Assembly: GCA_937876055.1 (NCBI GenBank)
Contig: CALEIW010000142.1
Span: 1-5,481 of the forward strand
Direction of reading: 5' to 3'
Origin: an uncultured euryarchaeote
GTDB taxonomy: Archaea; Thermoplasmatota; Poseidoniia; Poseidoniales; Thalassarchaeaceae
Length of the DNA stretch: 5,481 bases
Part shown: in pieces, positions 1 to 5,362 of the stretch
How positions within the stretch are numbered: position 1 is the stretch's first letter
How the letters are laid out: each line of letters opens with the position of its first letter
The notes under the pieces: model-generated
The model's input: the letters and a program-made list of their open reading frames with translations, nothing else
Databases searched by the model: none
Told to the model about the DNA's origin: nothing
Position numbers and translations under genes: made by a program

Positions 1-563
1 ACGATAGGCGTCATCTTCCAATGTGGGAAGAGATAGTCGCTGAGCTTGGCCCAGAACCTTTCCCCGAAGACTACGAGGATTCGGTAGAAGGTCTCGAGGA
101 ATTTGAGAAAGCCAATGATTCTTATCGGCGTTTAATCTCCAAGACCGACGAATTCAAGGCATTCGTCGATAGGAGAATCGAGAAGACCCAAAGAGCTTCG
201 AGTCTAATTGGGAATCAGTATACTGGTTCCATATTTTTGGCTTTGATGTCAACCGTAGAATCAGATTATTTGGATGGAACCGACATGGAAGGCAAGAGAG
301 TAGGACTTTGTGGATATGGTTCAGGAGCCAAAGCAAAGGTATTCGAGGGTATAGTGCAACCTCAATGGAAGGAAATTGCCAGTCGTTTTTCATTGTTTGA
401 AAGATTGTCCTCAAGAACACCTCTAGACAAGGATGTTTACGAAAGGTTACACCGTGGTTCTCAGAAAGATTCTGTAGTTACTCCAACAAAGGAGTTCGCA
501 TTAGTTGGAATTGGCAGAGAAGGCAATCTTGAAGGTCAACGTGAATATAGTTGGGTGGAATAG
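1..563 (+). CDS. mvaS: HMG-CoA synthase, C-terminal half (5' end outside window)
   Basis: This is the C-terminal part of hydroxymethylglutaryl-CoA synthase, which condenses acetyl-CoA with acetoacetyl-CoA in the cytosolic mevalonate pathway to isoprenoids (membrane lipids if the host is an archaeon). The frame is open from the first complete codon (position 3), giving 186 visible residues, about half a normal enzyme. An ATG at 21 is therefore probably internal. The His of RHLP (visible residue 4) aligns with the catalytic His of the family's F-H-x-P motif. Further on are GNQYTGS (residues 70-76), matching the family G-N-x-Y-T-x-S block, and GYGSG (104-108), matching S-Y-G-S-G. The catalytic Glu and Cys would lie left of the window. 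The C-terminus, with VGIG then REYSW, resembles bacterial-type tails. It converges on the next gene with only 2 nt between stop codons. Family assignment is by remembered motifs, not a search. Confidence 0.85.
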   Translation, partial: DRRHLPMWEEIVAELGPEPFPEDYEDSVEGLEEFEKANDSYRRLISKTDEFKAFVDRRIEKTQRASSLIGNQYTGSIFLALMSTVESDYLDGTDMEGKRVGLCGYGSGAKAKVFEGIVQPQWKEIASRFSLFERLSSRTPLDKDVYERLHRGSQKDSVVTPTKEFALVGIGREGNLEGQREYSWVE

Positions 564-585
564 ATTTACCCTAGTATTCCATCTA
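552..585. terminator. Stem-loop across convergent stop codons (possible bidirectional 3'-end signal)
   Basis: TGGAATA (556-562) and TATTCCA (575-581) form a perfect 7-bp inverted repeat with a 12-nt loop. Four more outer pairs (552-555 with 582-585) are two Watson-Crick and two G-T. The + gene's stop codon sits at the top of the left arm and the opposing gene's stop lies in the loop. There is no T-run, so this is not a classical intrinsic terminator; it may mark or protect 3' ends. Confidence 0.35.
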
Positions 586-1813
586 GGACGTTTATGAATC
601 TATCAACTTCCTCTTTCGTGTTGTAATGCAATAGGCCAACACGAAGAGCACCTTCAGGCTCCAATCCTAATGCTTCAGATAATTCGAGGGCATAGAAATT
701 CCCTGCCCAAGCGAAAATTCCTTCCTCGGCCAACGCCGCACCAATTTGCTCAGCCGTCATCGATGGATGTGTGAATGAAACTGTAGGTGCTCTGTGTTTT
801 TTCATAGATTGATCAGTCACTCCCCATATCTTCACTCCATCTATTTCCTGTAGGCCTTGAATCATGTTCCAACACAATTGACTTTCGTATTCTTCAATTG
901 CTGAAAACGCTATACTAAGAGCCTCTCTTCTACTCAAATCATCATTAGAAATATTTCTGCCTAGCCATGCTAAATGCTCTATTGCGGCAAGAGTGCCAGC
1001 CATAGATTCGTGACTTTGGGTCCCTGTCATCCAACGAAATGGGACCTCCTCGGAAGATACGCGTAACTTTGCTACAGGAAGTTCAGCGAGTCGGTTGTAT
1101 TTACCCCAAAGGATACCTTGGTGGGTTCCGAAGAATTTGTATGATGAACAAGCGAGATAATCACAACCTAATTCCTGTACATCAATTAATGCGTGAGGTG
1201 CGTAATGCACTGCATCTACGAATACCTCTGCACCAAACGAATGAGCTTTCGAGCATATTCCTTTGACGTCATTTATCGTACCTGAGAAGTTTGAGGCAGC
1301 ACCGATTGCAACCATAACGGTATTTTCGTTAATATTTTCTTCAATACTATCGATATTGTGAGTACAATCAGCGGGATCAATATCAATCCATCTTAACTTA
1401 GCACCTGACCATTGGGCGGCTAATACCCAAGGTCGGACATTTGCATCATGGTCAGAGCGAGTGACCACAACTTCATCCTCAGGCCTCCAAGTCCGACTCA
1501 GTGCACTCGCTAATTGAATCGTCAGACTAGTCATGTTCTGGCCAAAAATAATCTCTCTATGGTCAGTACAACCGAGAAAATCAGCGCATGCAATCATTGT
1601 ATGTTCAATTAATTCATCAGTTTCTATCGAGGTGGCAAATGACATCCCAACATTGGAATTCTGATGCAGAAGGTAATGTTTCACGGCCTCTCCAACGGAC
1701 TCCGGAGTCTGACTTCCACCTGGACCATCAAAGAAAATCGCTTGGTGCCCATTAACTCGCCGAGTTAAGCCTGGAAATCGAGAGCGAATTTGCTCTATCG
1801 GGTAATGAGACAT
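566..1813 (-). CDS. Class V aminotransferase-fold PLP enzyme, VC1184-type cysteine-desulfurase-like
   Basis: A full-length (415 aa) fold-type I PLP enzyme of the class V family, closest from memory to the VC1184 subfamily annotated as cysteine desulfurase-like. Typical blocks are present in order: FFDGPGGSQ (27-35), FGQNMTSLT (90-98), TRSDHDANV (118-126), VDAVHYAPH (199-207; Asp200 should bind the pyridine nitrogen), SSYKFFG (223-229; Lys226 should form the Schiff base), TGTQ (263-266) and a terminal RVGLLHYNT (391-399). In SufS-type desulfurases the catalytic Cys lies in GHHCA; here the equivalent is GNFYA (371-375), with Tyr374 in its place, so desulfurase chemistry is doubtful and the substrate is unknown. 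The ATG follows a GGAG by 7 nt. It starts 4 nt after the stop of the upstream acyl-CoA dehydrogenase, so the two form an operon, possibly in amino-acid or acyl-CoA catabolism (inference). Confidence 0.87.
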   Translation of the reverse strand: MSHYPIEQIRSRFPGLTRRVNGHQAIFFDGPGGSQTPESVGEAVKHYLLHQNSNVGMSFATSIETDELIEHTMIACADFLGCTDHREIIFGQNMTSLTIQLASALSRTWRPEDEVVVTRSDHDANVRPWVLAAQWSGAKLRWIDIDPADCTHNIDSIEENINENTVMVAIGAASNFSGTINDVKGICSKAHSFGAEVFVDAVHYAPHALIDVQELGCDYLACSSYKFFGTHQGILWGKYNRLAELPVAKLRVSSEEVPFRWMTGTQSHESMAGTLAAIEHLAWLGRNISNDDLSRREALSIAFSAIEEYESQLCWNMIQGLQEIDGVKIWGVTDQSMKKHRAPTVSFTHPSMTAEQIGAALAEEGIFAWAGNFYALELSEALGLEPEGALRVGLLHYNTKEEVDRFINVLDGILG

Positions 1814-1814
1814 A

Positions 1815-1834
1815 CCATCACTCCGGAGCGATGG
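1815..1834 (-). promoter_or_regulatory. Intercistronic palindrome/hairpin covering stop codon and Shine-Dalgarno
   Basis: A 20-bp near-perfect palindrome: the core CTCCGGAG (1821-1828) is flanked by one mismatch (1820/1829) and then CCATC (1815-1819) and GATGG (1830-1834). In the minus-strand mRNA the mismatch becomes a G-U pair, so an uninterrupted 8-bp stem with a CCGG tetraloop can form. It contains the acyl-CoA dehydrogenase stop codon and the GGAG ribosome-binding site of the downstream gene. A ribosome finishing the upstream gene would melt it and expose the site, a plausible translational-coupling device. It could also be a DNA-binding palindrome. Confidence 0.5.
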
Positions 1835-2993
1835 AGCGGTTGATTACAATTCTTTGAACTTCTTGAGTTCCCTCGTAAATCTGAGTGATTTTGGCATCAC
1901 GGAAGAATCTCTCAACCGGGAAATCTGTGGTATACCCATATCCACCGAGAACTTGTACAGCCCTCTCTGAAACCCACATAGCGGTATCGCCAGCAAACAA
2001 CTTGGCCATACTAGCTTCCATTGAATGCCTAGGGCCATCTTCTTCGTAGTGTCGTTGTTTTGCCCATCCTGCCTTGTAGACCATGTGTCGGGCGGCTTCT
2101 GTCTGTGTTGCCATATCGGCTAGGTAGTTTCCAATGCTCTGATGGTGAGCGATTGGCTTACCAAAGGCTTCTCGTTGATGAGCGTAGTTTAGAGCGGACT
2201 CGTATGCGCCTTGAGCGATTCCTAGTGCCTGTGCTGCAATCCCAATCCTTGAGTTATCCAGTGCATTCATTGCGATAGGGAAGCCCTTTCCAGCTTCTTT
2301 CAATACATTCTCAACAGGCACTTTACAGTCTTCAAGTAAGAGAGTACAGGTATCCGAGGAACGAATTCCTAATTTGTCCTCTTTCTTACCAACGCTGAAG
2401 CCTTCCATGCTTGAATCAACAATGAATGCCGTTGTACCCCCATGCTTTTTCACTCCATAATCTGGATGATTAACGTCCTTCGCAAATAGCACGTAAATGT
2501 CGGCAGATGCTCCATTTGTAACCCACATTTTTTCACCATTTAGGATATAGTGACTTCCATCATCACTTAGTTTTGCCCTGCAGCCTAATGCTGCTGCATC
2601 AGTACCTGCACCCGCCTCGGAAAGTGAATATGCACCAATTTCACCCGCAGCTAATCGGGGAAGGAAGCGTTGCTTCTGATCCTCGTTACCGTGCAGGGCA
2701 ATAGTCATTGAACAAAGTCCAACATGTACACAGAACATGACTGAGAAAGAGGGGTCAACTCTTGCCAACTCTTCTACGATTATTGCTTCTGAAATATCAT
2801 CGATTGGATTGCCGCCAAATTCTTCTGGTATAGTGATACCTTGTAGTCCATACTCACAGAATGTTTTCCATTCATCCAAAGGTGGTTTTTGGTTACGATC
2901 ACGATCTAGGCATGTAGGTGCTAAAACATCCTCTGCGAAGTCCCTAACCATCTCTCGAATCATGCTTTGCTCTTCCGTTTCAGCGAAGTCCAT
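1818..2993 (-). CDS. Acyl-CoA dehydrogenase, short-chain/butyryl type
   Basis: An FAD-dependent acyl-CoA dehydrogenase that would form the alpha,beta double bond of acyl-CoA thioesters and pass electrons to an electron-transfer flavoprotein; none is encoded here. At 391 aa from the ATG it has the normal length, with an N-terminal helical domain (about 1-115), a beta domain (about 120-225) and a C-terminal helical domain. Both family signatures are visible: YSLSEAGAGTD (122-132) and QVLGGYGYTTDFPVERFFRD (347-366). WVTNG (157-161) belongs to the flavin region. Glu374 in IYEGT is the expected catalytic base, as in short-chain and butyryl-CoA dehydrogenases, and no isovaleryl-type Glu is seen near LDNSRIG (245-251). 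A TTG four codons upstream (3005) could extend it, but MDFAETEEQ is the family's usual start. No good Shine-Dalgarno precedes it, so the mRNA may have little or no leader. It is first in the two-gene operon. The acyl substrate cannot be set from sequence. Confidence 0.93.
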   Translation of the reverse strand: MDFAETEEQSMIREMVRDFAEDVLAPTCLDRDRNQKPPLDEWKTFCEYGLQGITIPEEFGGNPIDDISEAIIVEELARVDPSFSVMFCVHVGLCSMTIALHGNEDQKQRFLPRLAAGEIGAYSLSEAGAGTDAAALGCRAKLSDDGSHYILNGEKMWVTNGASADIYVLFAKDVNHPDYGVKKHGGTTAFIVDSSMEGFSVGKKEDKLGIRSSDTCTLLLEDCKVPVENVLKEAGKGFPIAMNALDNSRIGIAAQALGIAQGAYESALNYAHQREAFGKPIAHHQSIGNYLADMATQTEAARHMVYKAGWAKQRHYEEDGPRHSMEASMAKLFAGDTAMWVSERAVQVLGGYGYTTDFPVERFFRDAKITQIYEGTQEVQRIVINRSIAPE

Positions 2994-3116
2994 CTTGATT
3001 ACCAATACTACCGAGCAAGGTCACATTGTTAAGACATCGTAAACGACGATAACACGCTTATTTGAGGAACGAATGATTCAAATCAGAGACTATTGGCGAG
3101 CCCATCGGAGAATAAC
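2994..3116. promoter_or_regulatory. Divergent intergenic region, presumed back-to-back promoters
   Basis: These 123 nt separate the acyl-CoA dehydrogenase and the H-protein-like gene, which face away from each other, so both promoters should lie here. CTTATTTG (3057-3064) could be a weak archaeal TATA element for the + gene, with an expected start around 3085; no strong TATA/BRE stands out for the minus gene. Small symmetric motifs occur around 3036-3050 (ATCGT and ACGAT, 5-nt spacer) but are too short to call an operator. Confidence 0.35.
3107..3110 (+). promoter_or_regulatory. Shine-Dalgarno GGAG that fixes the H-protein-like start
   Basis: GGAG ends 6 nt before ATG 3117. This favours that ATG over an in-frame TTG eight codons upstream (3093), which would place the ribosome-binding site inside the coding region. 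Confidence 0.7.
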
Positions 3117-3626
3117 ATGTCTGACTCGGACTACTTTGAATTTGGAGTTGCTCATGACCGCCGTTACACACTTGAACATCTTTGGCTTCAATTGCTAGAT
3201 GAAAAGGACGGTACGGTAAAGGTAGGGATGTCTGAATTCTTACGCGCGGATTACGGTGATGTGGTTCGTGTTATCCTTCCTCACCCTGAGGATACAACCG
3301 AATTTGTCCTCGATGATGAAGGGACTGCAGGAATACGAGATGATGGTGAGGAAGACTCCAAGCCAGAAACACCCTCGGCTGGTGATGAAATAGGTATAGG
3401 AGAGTTACTCGTTACTCTCCGTACTGGATCTGACAGAGTGTTGATCAATTCTCCATTCCCTTGCAAGGTCCTCGAACTTAATGGAGAGGTCGAAGACAAT
3501 GCAGACCTTGCAAACGACGATGCTTACGGAGATGGGTGGTTCCTTATTGTCAAGCCCCACGACGGATTCGATGAGGATCAGTTCCTTGATGCAAATGAAT
3601 ACATCGAATATCTAAACGAACTGTGA
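3117..3626 (+). CDS. Glycine cleavage H-protein-like protein lacking the lipoyl lysine
   Basis: A 169-aa protein with the hammerhead/lipoyl fold of the glycine cleavage H protein. Conserved blocks are YTLEHLWLQL (17-26; family Y-T-x-E-H-x-W), GTVKVGMSEFLRADYGDVV (32-50), GELLVTL (95-101), INSPFPCKVLELN (110-122) and LANDDAYGDGWFLIVKP (131-147), all colinear with GcvH. The residue that aligns with the lipoylated Lys of E-S-V-K-A is Ser105, in RTGSD, and the flanking acidic Glu is Arg102, so a lipoyl or aminomethyl carrier role looks impossible. Between the LP of the fourth strand (54-55) and GDE (89-91) there is an insertion of about 31 residues, rich in Asp and Glu, where the family has about two. 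No gcvP, gcvT or lipoate ligase is next to it. It is divergent from the acyl-CoA dehydrogenase, and its stop abuts the stop of cca with no gap. The fold call is strong; the function is unknown, perhaps structural or regulatory. Confidence 0.8.
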   Translation: MSDSDYFEFGVAHDRRYTLEHLWLQLLDEKDGTVKVGMSEFLRADYGDVVRVILPHPEDTTEFVLDDEGTAGIRDDGEEDSKPETPSAGDEIGIGELLVTLRTGSDRVLINSPFPCKVLELNGEVEDNADLANDDAYGDGWFLIVKPHDGFDEDQFLDANEYIEYLNEL

Positions 3627-3658
3627 TCATGGCCAAGCCAAAGCAGACCATGATTCAG
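3621..3658. terminator. Stem-loop spanning the abutting convergent stop codons
   Basis: ATCATGG (3626-3632) and CCATGAT (3648-3654) pair perfectly, extended by a G-T pair (3625/3655) and, past a one-base bulge at 3624, by CTG/CAG (3621-3623 with 3656-3658). The loop is 15 nt. The two opposing TGA stop codons together make the palindrome TGATCA (3624-3629), which lies in the left arm. No T-run follows, so termination activity is uncertain. Confidence 0.35.
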
Positions 3659-4856
3659 GGTCTTCAGTTTCCCAATCAATTGTGCCAAGCATCGAGATTA
3701 CTTCATCTACTTCAGACAGATTTTCCTCAATCTGTCTCCTGTGAAGCCATCCCTTAAGACGCCCAAGTCTGATACCTGCTTCTAAGCCCGTGACCTGCAT
3801 CAATTTCTCTCCATCAATCAATGGTTTATTGCCCACGCTATTTGGCTGAACATCAGAAGATGCTTGAACGAACTCAGCCCCTATATCTCCGAAGTATTCC
3901 ATCACTTCTTTCTTCATTGAGTCAGACAGGGCAGCGTTAAATCGCCTAAGTGAGCTAATTTCATGGCTTAGGTCTGAAATTTGTAAATCGTGTAAAAACC
4001 GAATTGTAGAAGCCTCTTCATTGGATAACCTTAGAGTTTGCTTGAGATGATTTGCAAGATCAATTCCAGTTCTATTGTCCTCAGAACATAAAATCGCTAA
4101 ATTAACCAAGGAAGAGCCTGAAAAACGTTCAATTCTAGCAAAATTAGTTTCAGGAATTACTTGGTTCAGGACTCCGAAACTCTCCATTAACCGTATCACT
4201 TCTTTGTTATTGATACCTTGCAGAATTCGCGATAACTCGGCCCACTTACGCTCTGAGGATACCTTGCTGAGCATGTGTAGATTTTCTGTTATTGCGACTT
4301 GTAAATCCTCATCCAAAACTCTAGTTCCTAATTCACCCGAATCTAGGAAGCGAAATGCCCTCATTATTCTCAAACCATCTTCCCTTATTCTATCATGAGA
4401 ATTTCCGACAGCACGGATTGTGGCGGCATTCAAGTCATCCAATCCTCCAAATTCATCAATAATTTTCCCAGTCACAGGATCTAGAGCCATGGCATTAATT
4501 GTGAAATCACGTCGTGCTAAATCTTCGATTATATCATCACCGAATTCTACATTATCAGGTCTACGCCCATCTCCGTAGGTGCCGTCACAACGTAATGTTG
4601 TTACTTCCCAAGATTTATCCGATCCTTCATCCAGTACCAAAATAGTTCCAAATGCGGCCCCAACTGGAATTGTTTTGTCAAACAATTGACTAACTATATC
4701 GGGGTGTAAATCCGTTGCAATATCCATTTCAGTTGGATTTAACCCCTGCAATCTATCTCTAACCCAACCACCAACAATCCAAGCCTGGCCACGCTGAGAC
4801 AGCCGTTCTAAGACTCGCCTATCCGAACCGGCGAGTTGGCTCAATAGGTCGCCCAT
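3627..4856 (-). CDS. cca: Class II (bacterial-type) CCA-adding tRNA nucleotidyltransferase
   Basis: This enzyme adds or repairs the 3'-CCA of tRNA using CTP and ATP. The 409-aa protein starts at ATG 4856, chosen because AAGGAGG lies 6 nt upstream; a GTG 32 codons earlier would overlap the divergent gene. The class II head domain shows VGGWVRD (28-34), the metal-binding motif region (43-48, EMDIAT), GRRP (97-100), RRDFTINAMALD (115-126) and EDGLR (159-163), the last matching the EDxxR nucleotide-selecting motif. SERKWAEL (201-208) begins the neck, and LIDGEKLMQVTGLEAGIRLG (346-365) the C-terminal body or tail. No HD-domain motif is apparent. The first metal-ligand Asp of the usual D-x-D is Glu43 (followed by Met44 and Asp45), a conservative but unusual change. 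Studied archaea generally use the unrelated class I enzyme, so if the host is archaeal this gene was probably acquired from bacteria. A poly(A) polymerase role is a less likely alternative. Confidence 0.88.
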   Translation of the reverse strand: MGDLLSQLAGSDRRVLERLSQRGQAWIVGGWVRDRLQGLNPTEMDIATDLHPDIVSQLFDKTIPVGAAFGTILVLDEGSDKSWEVTTLRCDGTYGDGRRPDNVEFGDDIIEDLARRDFTINAMALDPVTGKIIDEFGGLDDLNAATIRAVGNSHDRIREDGLRIMRAFRFLDSGELGTRVLDEDLQVAITENLHMLSKVSSERKWAELSRILQGINNKEVIRLMESFGVLNQVIPETNFARIERFSGSSLVNLAILCSEDNRTGIDLANHLKQTLRLSNEEASTIRFLHDLQISDLSHEISSLRRFNAALSDSMKKEVMEYFGDIGAEFVQASSDVQPNSVGNKPLIDGEKLMQVTGLEAGIRLGRLKGWLHRRQIEENLSEVDEVISMLGTIDWETEDPESWSALAWP

Positions 4857-4862
4857 GACATG

Positions 4863-4869
4863 CCTCCTT
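4863..4869 (-). promoter_or_regulatory. Strong Shine-Dalgarno of cca
   Basis: The minus strand reads AAGGAGG, then 6 nt, then the ATG at 4856. This is the best ribosome-binding site in the window and settles the cca start. It is followed on the + strand by the TGAGGTC element (4869-4875) that recurs inside the divergent gene. Confidence 0.8.
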
Positions 4870-4890
4870 GAGGTCCAAACATCAACCCGT

Positions 4891-4918
4891 CGGGCATTAT
4901 GCCTATCTGTAATGCCCG
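4891..4918. repeat. Perfect 9-bp inverted repeat in the cca/serK-like divergent spacer
   Basis: CGGGCATTA (4891-4899) and TAATGCCCG (4910-4918) are exact reverse complements separated by 10 nt; arm centres are 19 bp apart, near two helical turns. The left arm also belongs to a smaller palindrome, GGCAT-T-ATGCC (4893-4903). The right arm ends 12 nt before the serK-like ATG. It could be an operator for a dimeric repressor shared by both genes, or a leader hairpin. No regulator gene is next to it in the window. Confidence 0.5.
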
Positions 4919-4930
4919 TTTTCGAAGGCC

Positions 4931-5344
4931 ATGGAAGTCGAGTTGGTGCCACTTGAGGTCCTTCGACCTCATGAACAAATCATCCATAAAAAAGTGGATC
5001 AATTAGAGCGAGTTACCCATCGCTGGAACGCTTACACAAAGCCACTTCTTCTAGATCGCACAACCGGAACAATACTTGACGGCCATCATCGATATCACGT
5101 TGCACAAAGGATTGGTTTGCTCTGTGTGCCGTGTGTTTTAATCGATTATTTGGAAGATGAATCTATCGAATTAGACGTTTGGCCTAATTGTGGGCGCAAT
5201 TCAATCAACAAACAAGATGTAATCGATGCTGCACTTTCTGGTGATTTGATGAATCCAAAGACAAGTCGCCACCGTCTATCCGATCATCTTCCACCAATCG
5301 CAGTTCCTTTGTCTAGATTGAGACAACCTGCGATTGCTGATTGA
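4931..5344 (+). CDS. ParB-fold protein, compact SerK/SbnI-like putative free L-serine kinase
   Basis: A 137-aa single-domain ParB/sulfiredoxin-fold protein. Its motifs match the free-serine kinases (archaeal SerK of Thermococcus, staphylococcal SbnI), which phosphorylate L-serine to O-phosphoserine, a cysteine precursor, rather than chromosome-partition ParB proteins. RPHEQ (12-16) carries Glu15, equivalent to the catalytic Glu30 of Thermococcus SerK. LDGHHRYHVAQRIG (49-62) holds the nucleotide-binding D-G-H-H-R with Asp50. VPCVLIDY (66-73) and INKQDVIDAALSG (92-104) follow, then PKTSRH (109-114), matching the P-K-T-T-R-H substrate motif, and VPLSRLR (125-131) near the end. Compared with Thermococcus SerK (about 240 aa), the central insert between the DGHHR and PKTxRH parts is missing. 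ATG 4931 gives the expected VPLEVLRPHE start; the only ribosome-binding match is GAAGG very close to the ATG, so translation may be leaderless. It is divergent from cca. Family confidence is good; kinase activity is inferred. Confidence 0.75.
   Translation: MEVELVPLEVLRPHEQIIHKKVDQLERVTHRWNAYTKPLLLDRTTGTILDGHHRYHVAQRIGLLCVPCVLIDYLEDESIELDVWPNCGRNSINKQDVIDAALSGDLMNPKTSRHRLSDHLPPIAVPLSRLRQPAIAD
4954..4971 (+). repeat. Perfect 7-bp hairpin inside the start of the serK-like gene
   Basis: TGAGGTC (4954-4960), a CTTC loop (4961-4964) and GACCTCA (4965-4971) make a perfect stem with a 4-nt loop, beginning 23 nt after the start codon's A. CTTGAGGTCC (4952-4961) is an exact direct copy of 4867-4876 next to the cca ribosome-binding site, so the same 7-mer occurs three times in about 100 bp (two direct, one inverted). 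The codons encode the conserved LEVLRPH, so protein constraint may explain part of it. Confidence 0.35.
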
Positions 5345-5362
5345 TTGCACTTATTGCTCAGC
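5336..5362. terminator. Weak stem-loop across the third convergent stop pair
   Basis: GCTGA (5336-5340) pairs with TCAGC (5358-5362); after one mismatch four more pairs, two of them G-T, bring together 5342-5345 and 5353-5356, leaving a 7-nt loop. Both stop codons (5342-5344 on +, 5351-5353 on -) are inside. It is weaker than the structures at the other two convergent junctions and may be chance. Confidence 0.22.

Noticed and set aside
21..23. ATG at 21 as the true start of the first gene
   Set aside because: The frame is open to the left edge, and the residues before it (RHLP) match the HMG-CoA synthase catalytic-His region, so this Met is internal.
2994..3005. TTG start extending the acyl-CoA dehydrogenase by four codons
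   Set aside because: The family normally begins at MDFxxTEEQ, which the ATG at 2993 gives, and no ribosome-binding site favours the TTG.
2737..3042. Plus-strand open frame of about 100 codons opposite the acyl-CoA dehydrogenase start
   Set aside because: It lies almost wholly antisense to a well-conserved gene, with Ser-rich translation and no recognisable motif. Similar antisense frames at 154-420, 1039-1266, 2060-2278 and 4075-4398, and a same-strand out-of-frame one at 1844-2038, were rejected for the same reason.
3281..3499. Minus-strand open frame inside the H-like gene
   Set aside because: Low-complexity Ser/Pro-rich translation opposite an acidic coding region; a shadow of the real gene.
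4857..4952. GTG start extending Cca by 32 residues
   Set aside because: It would overlap the divergent serK-like gene and contain the strong AAGGAGG site that lies 6 nt before ATG 4856; the extra residues have no family counterpart.
4931..5344. Chromosome-partition ParB or a toxin-antitoxin component
   Set aside because: It lacks the ParB helix-turn-helix region and has the PKTSRH motif of the SerK/SbnI branch; no parA or paired toxin is nearby.
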